From Neptunicoccus cionae (GTDB taxonomy: Bacteria; Pseudomonadota; Alphaproteobacteria; Rhodobacterales; Rhodobacteraceae), in contig NZ_PKOJ01000010.1 in the NCBI RefSeq assembly GCF_002860325.1, positions 1 through 64,000 of the forward strand: a stretch of 64,000 bases of DNA. Reading direction: 5' to 3'. Both the position numbers and the translations under genes were made by a program. The stretch's first letter is position 1. Each line of letters opens with the position of its first letter. Positions 35,999 to 42,103 of the stretch are shown here, piece after piece. The notes under the pieces are model-generated. The model saw only the letters and a list, made by a program, of their open reading frames with translations, was not told the origin of the DNA and did not search any database.

Positions 35999-36081
35999 AT
36001 CCACCCCGACACACCCCCGACAGGCTGGACAAGCTGCCAAACCCCTGTTTTAACACAGTTCGGACAACCGGAGCCCGTATT

Positions 36082-37374
36082 ATGGTCGATATCGCCACCA
36101 GAGTTTATAACCACAAATGGAAGATCGACCCGATCGTCCGCTCCCTGATCGACACGGATTTCTACAAACTGCTGATGTGCCAATCGGTATTCCGGTACAA
36201 ACCGGACGCCCAAGTCACCTTCAGTCTGATCAACCGGACCAAAACCATCCGGCTCGCGGATATTGTAGACGAAGGCGTATTGCGCGAGCAATTGGACCAT
36301 GTCCGCTCCTTGCGGCTTTCACGGGGGGAAAGCACCTGGCTGCGGGGCAATATGTTCTACGGCAAGCGGCAGATGTTCCGTTCCGATTTTATGGAGTGGT
36401 TCGAAAAGCTGCAACTGCCCCCTTATCACCTAGAGAAAGTGGACGGACAGTATGAACTGACCTTTGAAGGGTCATGGCCCGAAGTCATGCTTTGGGAGAT
36501 TTCTGCACTGTCCATCCTTATGGAACTGCGCTCTCGTGCGGTGCTTAAGGGCATGGGCAAGTTCGAGTTGCAGGTCCTTTATGCCCGCGCCATGACCAAA
36601 CTGTGGGAAAAGATCGAGCGACTGCGCGAGGTAGAACACCTGAACGTTGCAGATTTTGGCACACGGCGCCGGCACTCTTTCATGTGGCAGGACTGGTGTG
36701 TGCAGGCCATGCACGAAGGATTGGGCGAACGTTTCACAGGTACATCAAACTGCCTGATCGCCATGCGCCGGGAGGTTGAGGCGATCGGGACCAACGCCCA
36801 CGAATTGCCCATGGTATATTCCGCGCTGGCTGATAGCGACGAAGAACTGGCGCAAGCCCCCTATCAGGTTCTGGCGGACTGGCAGGACGAACACGACAGC
36901 AACCTGCTGATAATGCTGCCGGACACCTACGGAACCGAAGGGTTTCTGGCGCGCGCGCCCGAATGGCTCGACAAATGGACCGGTATCCGCATTGACAGCG
37001 GCGATCCGGCCACGGGTGCAGAACTGGCGATCAACTGGTGGAAATCCCGCGGGCAGGATCCCCGCGAAAAGCGGATTATCTTCTCTGACGGGCTGGACGA
37101 TTACAAGATCATCGAACTGGCAAACCAATTCAACGGCCGTGTGCGTGTCGCATTTGGCTGGGGCACCATGCTGACCAACGACTTTCGCGGACTGGTACCG
37201 GATGATGCGCTGGCGCCGTTTTCGCTGGTGTGTAAGGCGGTTGCGGCCAACGGGCGCCCGACAGTGAAACTGTCGGACAACCCCCGCAAGGCAATGGGAC
37301 CGGCCGATGAGATTGCGCGTTACAAACGGGTTTTCGGCGTTGGCGAGCAGACAGAGATGGACGTGGTTGTGTAA
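36082..37374 (+). CDS. pncB: Nicotinate phosphoribosyltransferase
   Basis: Converts nicotinate and PRPP to nicotinate mononucleotide, with ATP. The 430-residue protein shows SLIDTDFYKLLMCQSVFR at the N-terminus, the phosphohistidine-site region ADFGTRRRHSF, the FTGTSNCLIAMRREVEAIGTNAH segment split across two conserved stretches, GIRIDSGDPATGAELA, and IIFSDGLDDYKIIELANQF. The DSGDP motif binds PRPP. GGAG lies before the ATG. Together with pncA it forms a nicotinamide-salvage pair, so the host can use external nicotinamide for NAD. Confidence 0.95.
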   Translation: MVDIATRVYNHKWKIDPIVRSLIDTDFYKLLMCQSVFRYKPDAQVTFSLINRTKTIRLADIVDEGVLREQLDHVRSLRLSRGESTWLRGNMFYGKRQMFRSDFMEWFEKLQLPPYHLEKVDGQYELTFEGSWPEVMLWEISALSILMELRSRAVLKGMGKFELQVLYARAMTKLWEKIERLREVEHLNVADFGTRRRHSFMWQDWCVQAMHEGLGERFTGTSNCLIAMRREVEAIGTNAHELPMVYSALADSDEELAQAPYQVLADWQDEHDSNLLIMLPDTYGTEGFLARAPEWLDKWTGIRIDSGDPATGAELAINWWKSRGQDPREKRIIFSDGLDDYKIIELANQFNGRVRVAFGWGTMLTNDFRGLVPDDALAPFSLVCKAVAANGRPTVKLSDNPRKAMGPADEIARYKRVFGVGEQTEMDVVV

Positions 37375-37383
37375 CCTCGGGGG

Positions 37384-37797
37384 TTACTCTTCCACCTTGC
37401 CACGCAGTTTTTTTACCGCGCCCCGCTGCTTCTTGCCTTCCAGACGGCGGCGTTTACTGCCAAGCGTGGGGCGGGTCTTGATCCGGCGTTTGGGCACTTC
37501 GGTGGCTTTCCGGATCAGTTCTGCCAGTTTCTCGCGGGCGTCATCGCGGTTCATCTGCTGGCTGCGGTGGGATTCCGATGTGACGATTACCGCTCCATCC
37601 TTTGTCCAGCGCCGCCCCGCCAGCCGTTTCAGCCGCGCTTTCACAGCGCCGGTCAGGTTCGGAGACCGTTCTGCCTCAAAGCGCAATTCCACCGCGCTTG
37701 AGGTTTTATTCACATGTTGCCCCCCGGGCCCCGACGCCCGGTGAAAGCTTTCGGTGAGTTCCCATTCCTCAATTGTAATGCTATCGTTGATGTACAT
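37384..37797 (-). CDS. arfB: Alternative ribosome-rescue factor ArfB
   Basis: Peptidyl-tRNA hydrolase of the YaeJ/ICT1 type that frees ribosomes stalled without a stop codon. The 137-residue protein has the GGQ motif in FHRASGPGGQHVNKTSSAVE, the release-factor domain 3, and a basic C-terminal tail (PKRRIKTRPTLGSKRRR) that enters the empty mRNA channel. It lacks a codon-recognition domain, which separates it from RF1/RF2. It converges with pncB across nine bases. Since smpB is also encoded in this window at 44908, both trans-translation and its backup are present. Confidence 0.94.
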   Translation of the reverse strand: MYINDSITIEEWELTESFHRASGPGGQHVNKTSSAVELRFEAERSPNLTGAVKARLKRLAGRRWTKDGAVIVTSESHRSQQMNRDDAREKLAELIRKATEVPKRRIKTRPTLGSKRRRLEGKKQRGAVKKLRGKVEE

Positions 37798-37952
37798 TGT
37801 TTAAGCCGCGCTGCCCTTTGTTTCGCTACGCATTCACGCGTCTTTCGTTCCATGAAACCACATCACTTTATTGATAACAACCGTGTGTGGTCGCAGTGCA
37901 GAACCGCTCCTACATGTAATCCATCGCAAGACGGAAACGAAAGGAATGAGAC

Positions 37953-38300
37953 ATGAAAACGCTTATTACAACAACAGCAGCTGCAGCAATCATGGCATCG
38001 GTAACTGCCGTACATGCACAAGATAACGACAACGCACGTTACGATGCTATTACACCGGAAACCGAACTGAACGATACCAACGTCAAGATTGACGACAATG
38101 CACGCTACGATTCAGTGACACCAGACCAAAAACTGAACGATACAACGGCAACCGTACAATCTAACGAGCGGTACAAGGCAGTGACTCCGGGTACAGAAGA
38201 AGATGTATCCCGCAACTCGGGCACAGAATTTGAACGTTTGAACGGTCACTCCGACGAACACATGACACGTTCTGAATACTTGAAAGAAACACTTCGCTAA
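37953..38300 (+). CDS. Small secreted protein with three imperfect repeats
   Basis: A 115-residue exported protein not recognised as a named family. A signal peptide ends at AVHA-QD. The mature part has three copies of a roughly 22-residue unit: DNARYDAITPETELNDT, then DNARYDSVTPDQKLNDT, then a weaker SNERYKAVTPGTEEDV, each with a conserved RYxxxTP core. The rest is acidic and polar. AAGGAA precedes the ATG. It has its own terminator. Base use is less G+C-rich than in its neighbours. It lies beside two small periplasmic EF-hand proteins, so a role in the envelope is likely, but no function can be assigned. Confidence 0.75.
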   Translation: MKTLITTTAAAAIMASVTAVHAQDNDNARYDAITPETELNDTNVKIDDNARYDSVTPDQKLNDTTATVQSNERYKAVTPGTEEDVSRNSGTEFERLNGHSDEHMTRSEYLKETLR

Positions 38301-38322
38301 TATCTGGCGACTTAGTTCAAAT

Positions 38323-38351
38323 AGGCCGGTCCATCAGGACCGGCCTTTTTT
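38323..38351. terminator. Terminator between convergent small genes
   Basis: AGGCCGGTCC pairs perfectly with GGACCGGCCT around ATCA and is followed by six T on the plus strand. It ends the repeat-protein gene and lies just downstream of the convergent EF-hand gene. The arms GGCCGGTCC recur in the hairpin at 38761. Confidence 0.9.
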
Positions 38352-38357
38352 GTGCAA

Positions 38358-38600
38358 TCAGTTGTTTGCCAGAACACCGTCTTCAGCTGTAGCGGCTTCA
38401 TATTCGGACGGGTCGATCATTCCGTCTTCATTTGTATCAATGTCAGCAAAAATTTCAGCATCGACTTCTGCATGTCCGGCAACGAATTCTTCCATGCTCA
38501 GAACACCATCAGCATCTGTGTCCAGTTCGGCCAGATCTGCGGCCTGCGCAAGCGAAGCCGTAGCAAGGATAGCTGCAAGGGTCATTGTCAGTTTACGCAT
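38358..38600 (-). CDS. Periplasmic EF-hand protein (copy 1)
   Basis: An 80-residue exported protein: signal peptide MRKLTMTLAAILATASLAQA then a 60-residue mature chain with two canonical EF-hand loops, DTDADGVLSMEE and DTNEDGMIDPSE, both with acidic residues at positions 1, 3 or 5 and 12 and Gly at 6. It should bind Ca2+ in the periplasm. It is clearly a paralogue of the protein at 38816 (same length, signal, loop spacing and C-terminus AATAEDGVLA). The start at 38600 is set by GGAG seven bases upstream; an earlier in-frame ATG lies inside that ribosome site. A promoter of ECF type is seen at 38657. Confidence 0.88.
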   Translation of the reverse strand: MRKLTMTLAAILATASLAQAADLAELDTDADGVLSMEEFVAGHAEVDAEIFADIDTNEDGMIDPSEYEAATAEDGVLANN

Positions 38601-38656
38601 CTTAATCTCCATTTATTCAGTCCGGAGCAACGCTTCTTGCGTGCTCTACAGATCAA

Positions 38657-38682
38657 GACGTTTTCGAAGGCTTCTTTATTCC
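38657..38682 (-). promoter_or_regulatory. ECF-type promoter of EF-hand copy 1
   Basis: On the minus strand GGAATA, a 16-base spacer and CGTC, 57 bases before the start. The same elements with the same spacing precede copy 2. The GGAAxx/CGTC pattern is typical of ECF sigma factor promoters; assignment to the sigma gene at 39279 is inference. Confidence 0.55.
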
Positions 38683-38760
38683 ATTGATTGTTTTGCAACG
38701 GCGGAAAATGGCTCAGGCTGGTGATGGTTTGGAAATCCGGGGATCGCACTTGAACAAAGA

Positions 38761-38790
38761 AAAGGGCCGGTCCAACCGGACCGACCCTTT
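38761..38790 (-). terminator. Terminator of EF-hand copy 2
   Basis: AAAGGGCCGGTCC and GGACCGACCCTTT pair around AACC with one non-pair. On the minus strand it follows the 38816 gene and runs into TTTTCTTT. Confidence 0.8.
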
Positions 38791-38815
38791 CTGCTGATCA
38801 TCAAGGGAGGGGATA

Positions 38816-39058
38816 TCAGCTTTTCGCCAGCACGCCATCTTCTGCTGTGGCAGCTTCATATTCCGAAGGATCAATCAGACCATCCTCGTTAGTGTCAACT
38901 TCGGTAAAGACAGCCGGATCAACACCTTCATGTCCAGCTGTGAATTCTTCCACGCTCAGGGCGCCATCGGCGTTCGTGTCCATTTCGGCCAAATCCGCAG
39001 CTTGTGCAAAGGAAGCAGTGGCAAGGATGGCGGCGAAGGTCATTGTTGTTTTACGCAT
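38816..39058 (-). CDS. Periplasmic EF-hand protein (copy 2)
   Basis: An 80-residue paralogue of the protein at 38358. Signal peptide MRKTTMTFAAILATASFAQA, then EF-hand loops DTNADGALSVEE and DTNEDGLIDPSE. The two copies are alike along the whole length, including the promoter region, so a tandem duplication of the complete transcription unit is the simplest explanation. The mature chain is too short for anything beyond a Ca2+-binding module. It is divergent from the ECF sigma factor gene with a 220-base gap that holds its ECF-type promoter and a 16-base palindrome. Confidence 0.88.
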   Translation of the reverse strand: MRKTTMTFAAILATASFAQAADLAEMDTNADGALSVEEFTAGHEGVDPAVFTEVDTNEDGLIDPSEYEAATAEDGVLAKS

Positions 39059-39118
39059 TGGTATAACTCCTGTTCGTTTTCGTCATAAGAGGCGCGGATT
39101 GCGCTCTCTACAGACAAG

Positions 39119-39144
39119 GACGAATTCGGCGGGTTGTTTATTCC
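39119..39144 (-). promoter_or_regulatory. ECF-type promoter of EF-hand copy 2
   Basis: On the minus strand GGAATA, a 16-base spacer and CGTC, 61 bases before the start of the 38816 gene. The flanks (TGGAATAAA, and CTGTAGAG downstream) are shared with the copy-1 promoter. Confidence 0.55.
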
Positions 39145-39172
39145 ACAGCTCAATTCATGGTGGCAGAAAACG

Positions 39173-39188
39173 GCCAATGCCCATTGGC
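39173..39188. repeat. Perfect 16-base palindrome between EF-hand copy 2 and the sigma gene
   Basis: GCCAATG-CC-CATTGGC, in the divergent gap. A candidate binding site for a dimeric regulator; no such site precedes EF-hand copy 1. Confidence 0.35.
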
Positions 39189-39278
39189 GGGATTTGGCCA
39201 TGGGCGAGAACCCACCTAACGACTTTTCCAAAATAAAGCGTAGCTAATAAGGGTAGCAAACCAACCCGGAGCATTCGC

Positions 39279-39743
39279 ATGAATCGCGATAAACTGTTTG
39301 ACCATCTTGAAGATCTTCTTGTCTACGCCCATCACCTGACCCGCAACCGCGATCAGGCCGAAGATCTTGTACAGGACGTCGTTCTACACGTTCTGAGCCG
39401 TGACACCTGCCTGTCCGATGTAGAGCATCCGCGCCGCTATATGGCCGTGATCCTGCGGAACCTGTTTCTGGACCAGACCCGCAAAAAGGGCCGCGCGCCC
39501 TCCCATGTGCCGATTGAAGACCATGACCCCGAGGACGAAAACGCTGATGTCTACGGGGCGCTTGCCTGCGCACAGACGTTGGCCGCTATTGGCAGATTGC
39601 CCGAAGAATACCGCACAGTCATGCGTCTGCGTGTGGAAGCGGGCCTGTCCTATTCGGACATGGCGCAACAACTGGAACTGCCGATTGGCACCGTCATGTC
39701 CCGCATGAGCCGCGCGCGCTCCAAATTGCGGGAATATCTGTAA
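39279..39743 (+). CDS. ECF-type RNA polymerase sigma factor
   Basis: A 154-residue sigma-70 family protein of the ECF class, with only regions 2 and 4. Region 2 shows YAHHLTRNRDQAEDLVQDVV and the core -10 recognition segment HPRRYMAVILRNLFLDQTRK. Region 4 shows IGRLPEEYRTVMRLRVEAGL followed by SYSDMAQQLELPIGTVMSRM, the -35 recognition helix. No anti-sigma gene lies beside it; the next genes are a structured gap and a transporter on the other strand. The two EF-hand genes upstream have ECF-like promoters and are the obvious candidate targets. GGAG precedes the ATG. Confidence 0.92.
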   Translation: MNRDKLFDHLEDLLVYAHHLTRNRDQAEDLVQDVVLHVLSRDTCLSDVEHPRRYMAVILRNLFLDQTRKKGRAPSHVPIEDHDPEDENADVYGALACAQTLAAIGRLPEEYRTVMRLRVEAGLSYSDMAQQLELPIGTVMSRMSRARSKLREYL

Positions 39744-39766
39744 ATCCGTCTGCCTTAGAAACGGAA

Positions 39767-39796
39767 AGAGCCCTGCCGAAGCACTGGCAGGGCTCT
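39767..39796 (+). terminator. Hairpin after the ECF sigma gene
   Basis: AGAGCCCTGCC pairs perfectly with GGCAGGGCTCT around an eight-base loop, 23 bases after the stop. No T-run follows, only CCTC. The first of several hairpins in the 317-base gap 39744-40060. Confidence 0.6.
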
Positions 39797-39819
39797 CCTC
39801 GAGAGTTGGAGGTGGCAAG

Positions 39820-39837
39820 CAAGATTGGAAAATCTTG
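39820..39837. repeat. CAAGATT hairpin in the 39744-40060 gap
   Basis: CAAGATT-GGAA-AATCTTG, a perfect 7-bp stem with a four-base loop. On the minus strand it lies 3' of the 18-codon ORF and could be part of that RNA. Confidence 0.4.
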
Positions 39838-39853
39838 AAACCGGATGTGTGAA

Positions 39854-39871
39854 TAGAAGGGCTGCCTTCTA
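39854..39871 (-). repeat. Hairpin containing the stop of the 18-codon ORF
   Basis: On the minus strand TAGAAGG-CAGC-CCTTCTA, a perfect 7-bp stem whose first three bases are the TAG stop codon of the small ORF at 39869. Confidence 0.45.
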
Positions 39872-39925
39872 AACGCTCACCTCGCTTTTAACCTTAACCA
39901 GCTGCTCCTGTTTCCCAATAATCAT
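39869..39925 (-). CDS. Possible 18-residue peptide or leader ORF
   Basis: A short ORF encoding MIIGKQEQLVKVKSEVSV. It is preceded by AAAGGAGGTG, an almost complete anti-Shine-Dalgarno match, three bases before the ATG, far better than most ribosome sites in the window. A GGGTTG hairpin lies upstream and a hairpin overlaps its stop. It matches no family I know. It could be a leader peptide, a small regulatory protein or a chance frame; it is not near enough to the transporter gene (which lies upstream on the same strand) to be its leader. Protein-level evidence is lacking. Confidence 0.4.
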   Translation of the reverse strand: MIIGKQEQLVKVKSEVSV

Positions 39926-39955
39926 TGGCACCTCCTTTCTGATTGTTTCACGCGT

Positions 39956-39971
39956 GGGTTGTTTTCAACCC
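39956..39971 (-). repeat. GGGTTG hairpin 5' of the 18-codon ORF
   Basis: GGGTTG-AAAA-CAACCC on the minus strand, a perfect 6-bp stem with a four-base loop about 30 bases before the small start codon. It would sit in the 5' leader of the small mRNA. Confidence 0.4.
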
Positions 39972-40060
39972 CGCACTAGAATCGTGCCACGACTTTTGGA
40001 AAACACAAAGCATTTTTTGCATCTTCAACCAGATTTTGTGGTTAAACGGTTTGCTCCTGC

Positions 40061-40690
40061 CTAAATATTGGCCTTCTTACCAGTGAGCATTACGGCAAGG
40101 TAACGGAAGGGTATCAGCGCAATTACGGCAAGCGACAGCTTCACGAACCAGTCGGCAACCCCAAGGCTGACCCAAAGCGGCGCAACCGGACCGACCCCCA
40201 GCAAGGGCAACATCTCACCGGCCCAAGACACATCATTTGAAGGTTCAAGGAAGGTCAGGCTGCCGGCAAAGGCGATTGTAAAGAACAAAACTGTATCCAG
40301 CGAAGACCCGACCAGCGTAGAGGCCAGCGGCGCCCGCCACCATGCGCCCTCGCGCAGACGGTTAAACACGAATACATCCACAAGTTGTGCGACAAGAAAC
40401 GCTGTCCCGGAGGCGATAGCGATGCGAAGCGTAACCAGCGGCCCGAATTCTCCGATGATTTGCGTTCCGATGAAGGAACAAAGGATACCTACGGCAAAAC
40501 CGGCCAGCACGACTTTGCGTGCGGCTTTGGCGCCATACACTCGGTTGGTCAGATCGGTAACAAGAAATGCCAGAGGATAGGTAAATGCGCCCCAAGTCAG
40601 CCAATTGCCGAACAGGAATTGCACAAGAATATTGGAAGCGACGACAACTGCCGCCATGGCGAGAACGCCAAGAATAAGGCCACGAGACAT
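40061..40690 (-). CDS. yhhQ: Queuosine precursor transporter (VUT family)
   Basis: Inner-membrane carrier of 209 residues with about six helices, taking up queuine precursors (preQ0/preQ1) for tRNA modification. The family wording is SNILVQFLFGNWLTWGAFTY, then PLAFLVTDLTNRVYGAKAAR, and LVAQLVDVFVFNRLR with WWRAPLASTLVGSSLDTVLF. CGGAG lies six bases before the ATG. The leader upstream is G+C-rich and can form alternative hairpins (40728-40770). No other queuosine gene adjoins it. Confidence 0.9.
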   Translation of the reverse strand: MSRGLILGVLAMAAVVVASNILVQFLFGNWLTWGAFTYPLAFLVTDLTNRVYGAKAARKVVLAGFAVGILCSFIGTQIIGEFGPLVTLRIAIASGTAFLVAQLVDVFVFNRLREGAWWRAPLASTLVGSSLDTVLFFTIAFAGSLTFLEPSNDVSWAGEMLPLLGVGPVAPLWVSLGVADWFVKLSLAVIALIPFRYLAVMLTGKKANI

Positions 40691-40727
40691 GTTTTTCTCC
40701 GTTTTGAAAAGGTAGCGGACACTTTTT

Positions 40728-40770
40728 CCCCTTTATTGGGGCTGGCGGGGCATACCCCCTCGGGGCTGGC
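40728..40770 (-). promoter_or_regulatory. Structured leader of the queuosine precursor transporter
   Basis: Three short G/C stems share arms: CCCC(40728-40731)/GGGG(40738-40741), GGGG(40747-40750)/CCCC(40755-40758) and CCCC(40756-40759)/GGGG(40762-40765). The last two exclude each other. GGGGCTGGC occurs twice, at 40738 and 40762. A regulatory RNA is possible, but it does not match the preQ1 classes I know. Confidence 0.3.
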
Positions 40771-40876
40771 TTGGCAAGGGACAGATTGAAATCCGGGAAA
40801 TGCCATGCCGGAGCACTTGGCATGACCATATGATCTACTATGATAGGGCAACTGTCATCCGCGCTGGGAATGAAAC

Positions 40877-41539
40877 GTGAGCAATTGGACTTTACATTGG
40901 CTGGATGCCACGGGCGATCTGAGCGCGTGGAAAGACCGGATTACAGGACAGATCAGTGACGCCTACCAGCTGATGTCCCCCTTCGTGCGCCCTTCACAGA
41001 TGGACGTGCTGATCGAGCGGGGCAATGAAACCGTGACGCCGGAAACAGGCATGTCTGCCCATGTAAGCCGCCCGAACCTCTGCACTCTGATCTTCGATCC
41101 CTATAACGAAAATTTTGCCGGCACGCTGACAAGCGGTCTGGTGCAGCGGCAGATGGTAAACACTGCCCATCTTGCCATGCGCGCAGCGGGACCGGGTTAC
41201 GGCTTCACGCTGGGGGGCGCCATGGTCAGCGAAGGACTTGCCGCCCAATTCGTGAGACTTGTGTTCGATTCCCCGCGTGAACCGTGGGATTGCGCCTTTG
41301 ACGACGATGAGCTGGTTAAACTCTGGCCGGATCAACGCACGATGATGTCCCCGAAGTTCGACCACGCGGAGTGGTTTTCCGGTGCAGGCGCCTATCCCCG
41401 CTGGCTCGGCTTCACAATGGGTTCGCGGATTGTCGAAAACTGGCTGCTCAGCGGGGCGGAACTAACGCCGGAACGCCTGATAAACGTTCCGGCCCCGAAA
41501 GTCCTGAACGCCGTGGCGGCTCAGGCTTTGGTTTCGTAA
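40877..41539 (+). CDS. DUF2268-like protein lacking the zinc-protease motif
   Basis: A 220-residue cytoplasmic protein opening SNWTLHWLDATGDLSAWKDR, from a GTG start. The layout LVxxExxHCxRxxGPGYG...LVSEGLA of rhodobacterial DUF2268 (predicted Zn-dependent protease) proteins is kept in AMRAAGPGYGFTLGGAMVSE with GLAAQFVRLVFDSPREPWD, but the HExxH position reads VNTAHLAMR, so the catalytic glutamate and one metal histidine are gone. It is therefore probably not an active protease. The 3' end overlaps the convergent DUF1772 gene by 19 bases. The ribosome site is poor (GGGAA). Confidence 0.65.
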   Translation: MSNWTLHWLDATGDLSAWKDRITGQISDAYQLMSPFVRPSQMDVLIERGNETVTPETGMSAHVSRPNLCTLIFDPYNENFAGTLTSGLVQRQMVNTAHLAMRAAGPGYGFTLGGAMVSEGLAAQFVRLVFDSPREPWDCAFDDDELVKLWPDQRTMMSPKFDHAEWFSGAGAYPRWLGFTMGSRIVENWLLSGAELTPERLINVPAPKVLNAVAAQALVS

Positions 41540-42018
41540 AGCGCCAATACCGCAAGGACCATCGCTAACAGACACACGCTCATGCGGAATGTATTGAGCG
41601 GCGTCCAGTCCTGCGAATAAGTCCTCCACACCTCTGATGCCCCTACCCCCAAAACCGGACCGTCGACTACGGCCAAAGCTTCATTCATCGGAATGTGATA
41701 AAACACTGTTACGGCAAAACCACCCGCCAGATACAGAACTGCGCTTGCACCCAGATAATAGGCCGCGCGGCGACAACCGGTAAAAACCGCAACCCCTGCG
41801 AAAGCAAATGCGAACACCGGTGTCAGAAAGAATGGCACAAAGAAGTAGGCATTTCGGACCGCCGTGTTAATGCCTTGCATCGCCTCGATCGCCGCTACTC
41901 CGCTTATTAGGTCCAGACCCGGCATCGTGACGAAGGAAAAGGAAAAGAAAAAACCGCCCAGAATACCGAACAGCAGAACAACCCAAAGAATACCGGTTTG
42001 TAATAATTTTATCATCAT
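41521..42018 (-). CDS. DUF1772 (anthrone oxygenase-like) membrane protein
   Basis: A 165-residue membrane protein with four helices, in the DUF1772 family: FSFSFVTMPGLDLISGVAAI, EAMQGINTAVRNAYFFVPFF, and VFYHIPMNEALAVVD. The NxPxN-like segment with HIPMNEAL is the family hallmark. Members are often called anthrone oxygenase-like, but the activity is rarely tested. The start at 42018 has AAGGTGG upstream. It is divergent from a TetR regulator, with a palindrome in the shared gap, so repression by that regulator is likely. Confidence 0.85.
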   Translation of the reverse strand: MMIKLLQTGILWVVLLFGILGGFFFSFSFVTMPGLDLISGVAAIEAMQGINTAVRNAYFFVPFFLTPVFAFAFAGVAVFTGCRRAAYYLGASAVLYLAGGFAVTVFYHIPMNEALAVVDGPVLGVGASEVWRTYSQDWTPLNTFRMSVCLLAMVLAVLALYETKA

Positions 42019-42050
42019 ATTCCACCTTAAAATGTACATAAGTTTACGGA

Positions 42051-42079
42051 TTGATTATTTTCGTACTCTTTTGTACGTT
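42051..42079 (+). promoter_or_regulatory. Promoter and operator in the TetR/DUF1772 gap
   Basis: TTGATT, 17 bases, then TACGTT reads toward the TetR gene. Between and overlapping lies the palindrome CGTAC-TCTTTT-GTACG (42062-42077), placed where a repressor would block the polymerase. A second short palindrome ATGTACAT lies at 42032. Inference. Confidence 0.5.
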
Positions 42080-42103
42080 CTCAGTCAAGCTTGTGAGGAA
42101 ACT

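Noticed and set aside
37827-37851. GGAAC-N16-CGTA on the minus strand upstream of arfB as an EcfG general-stress promoter
   Set aside because: One imperfect match to a degenerate consensus, and the general stress pathway is mostly missing in Rhodobacterales; chance is as likely.
40691-40876. preQ1 riboswitch upstream of the queuosine precursor transporter
   Set aside because: The preQ1-I, -II and -III consensus elements that I know are absent, so only a structured leader is reported.
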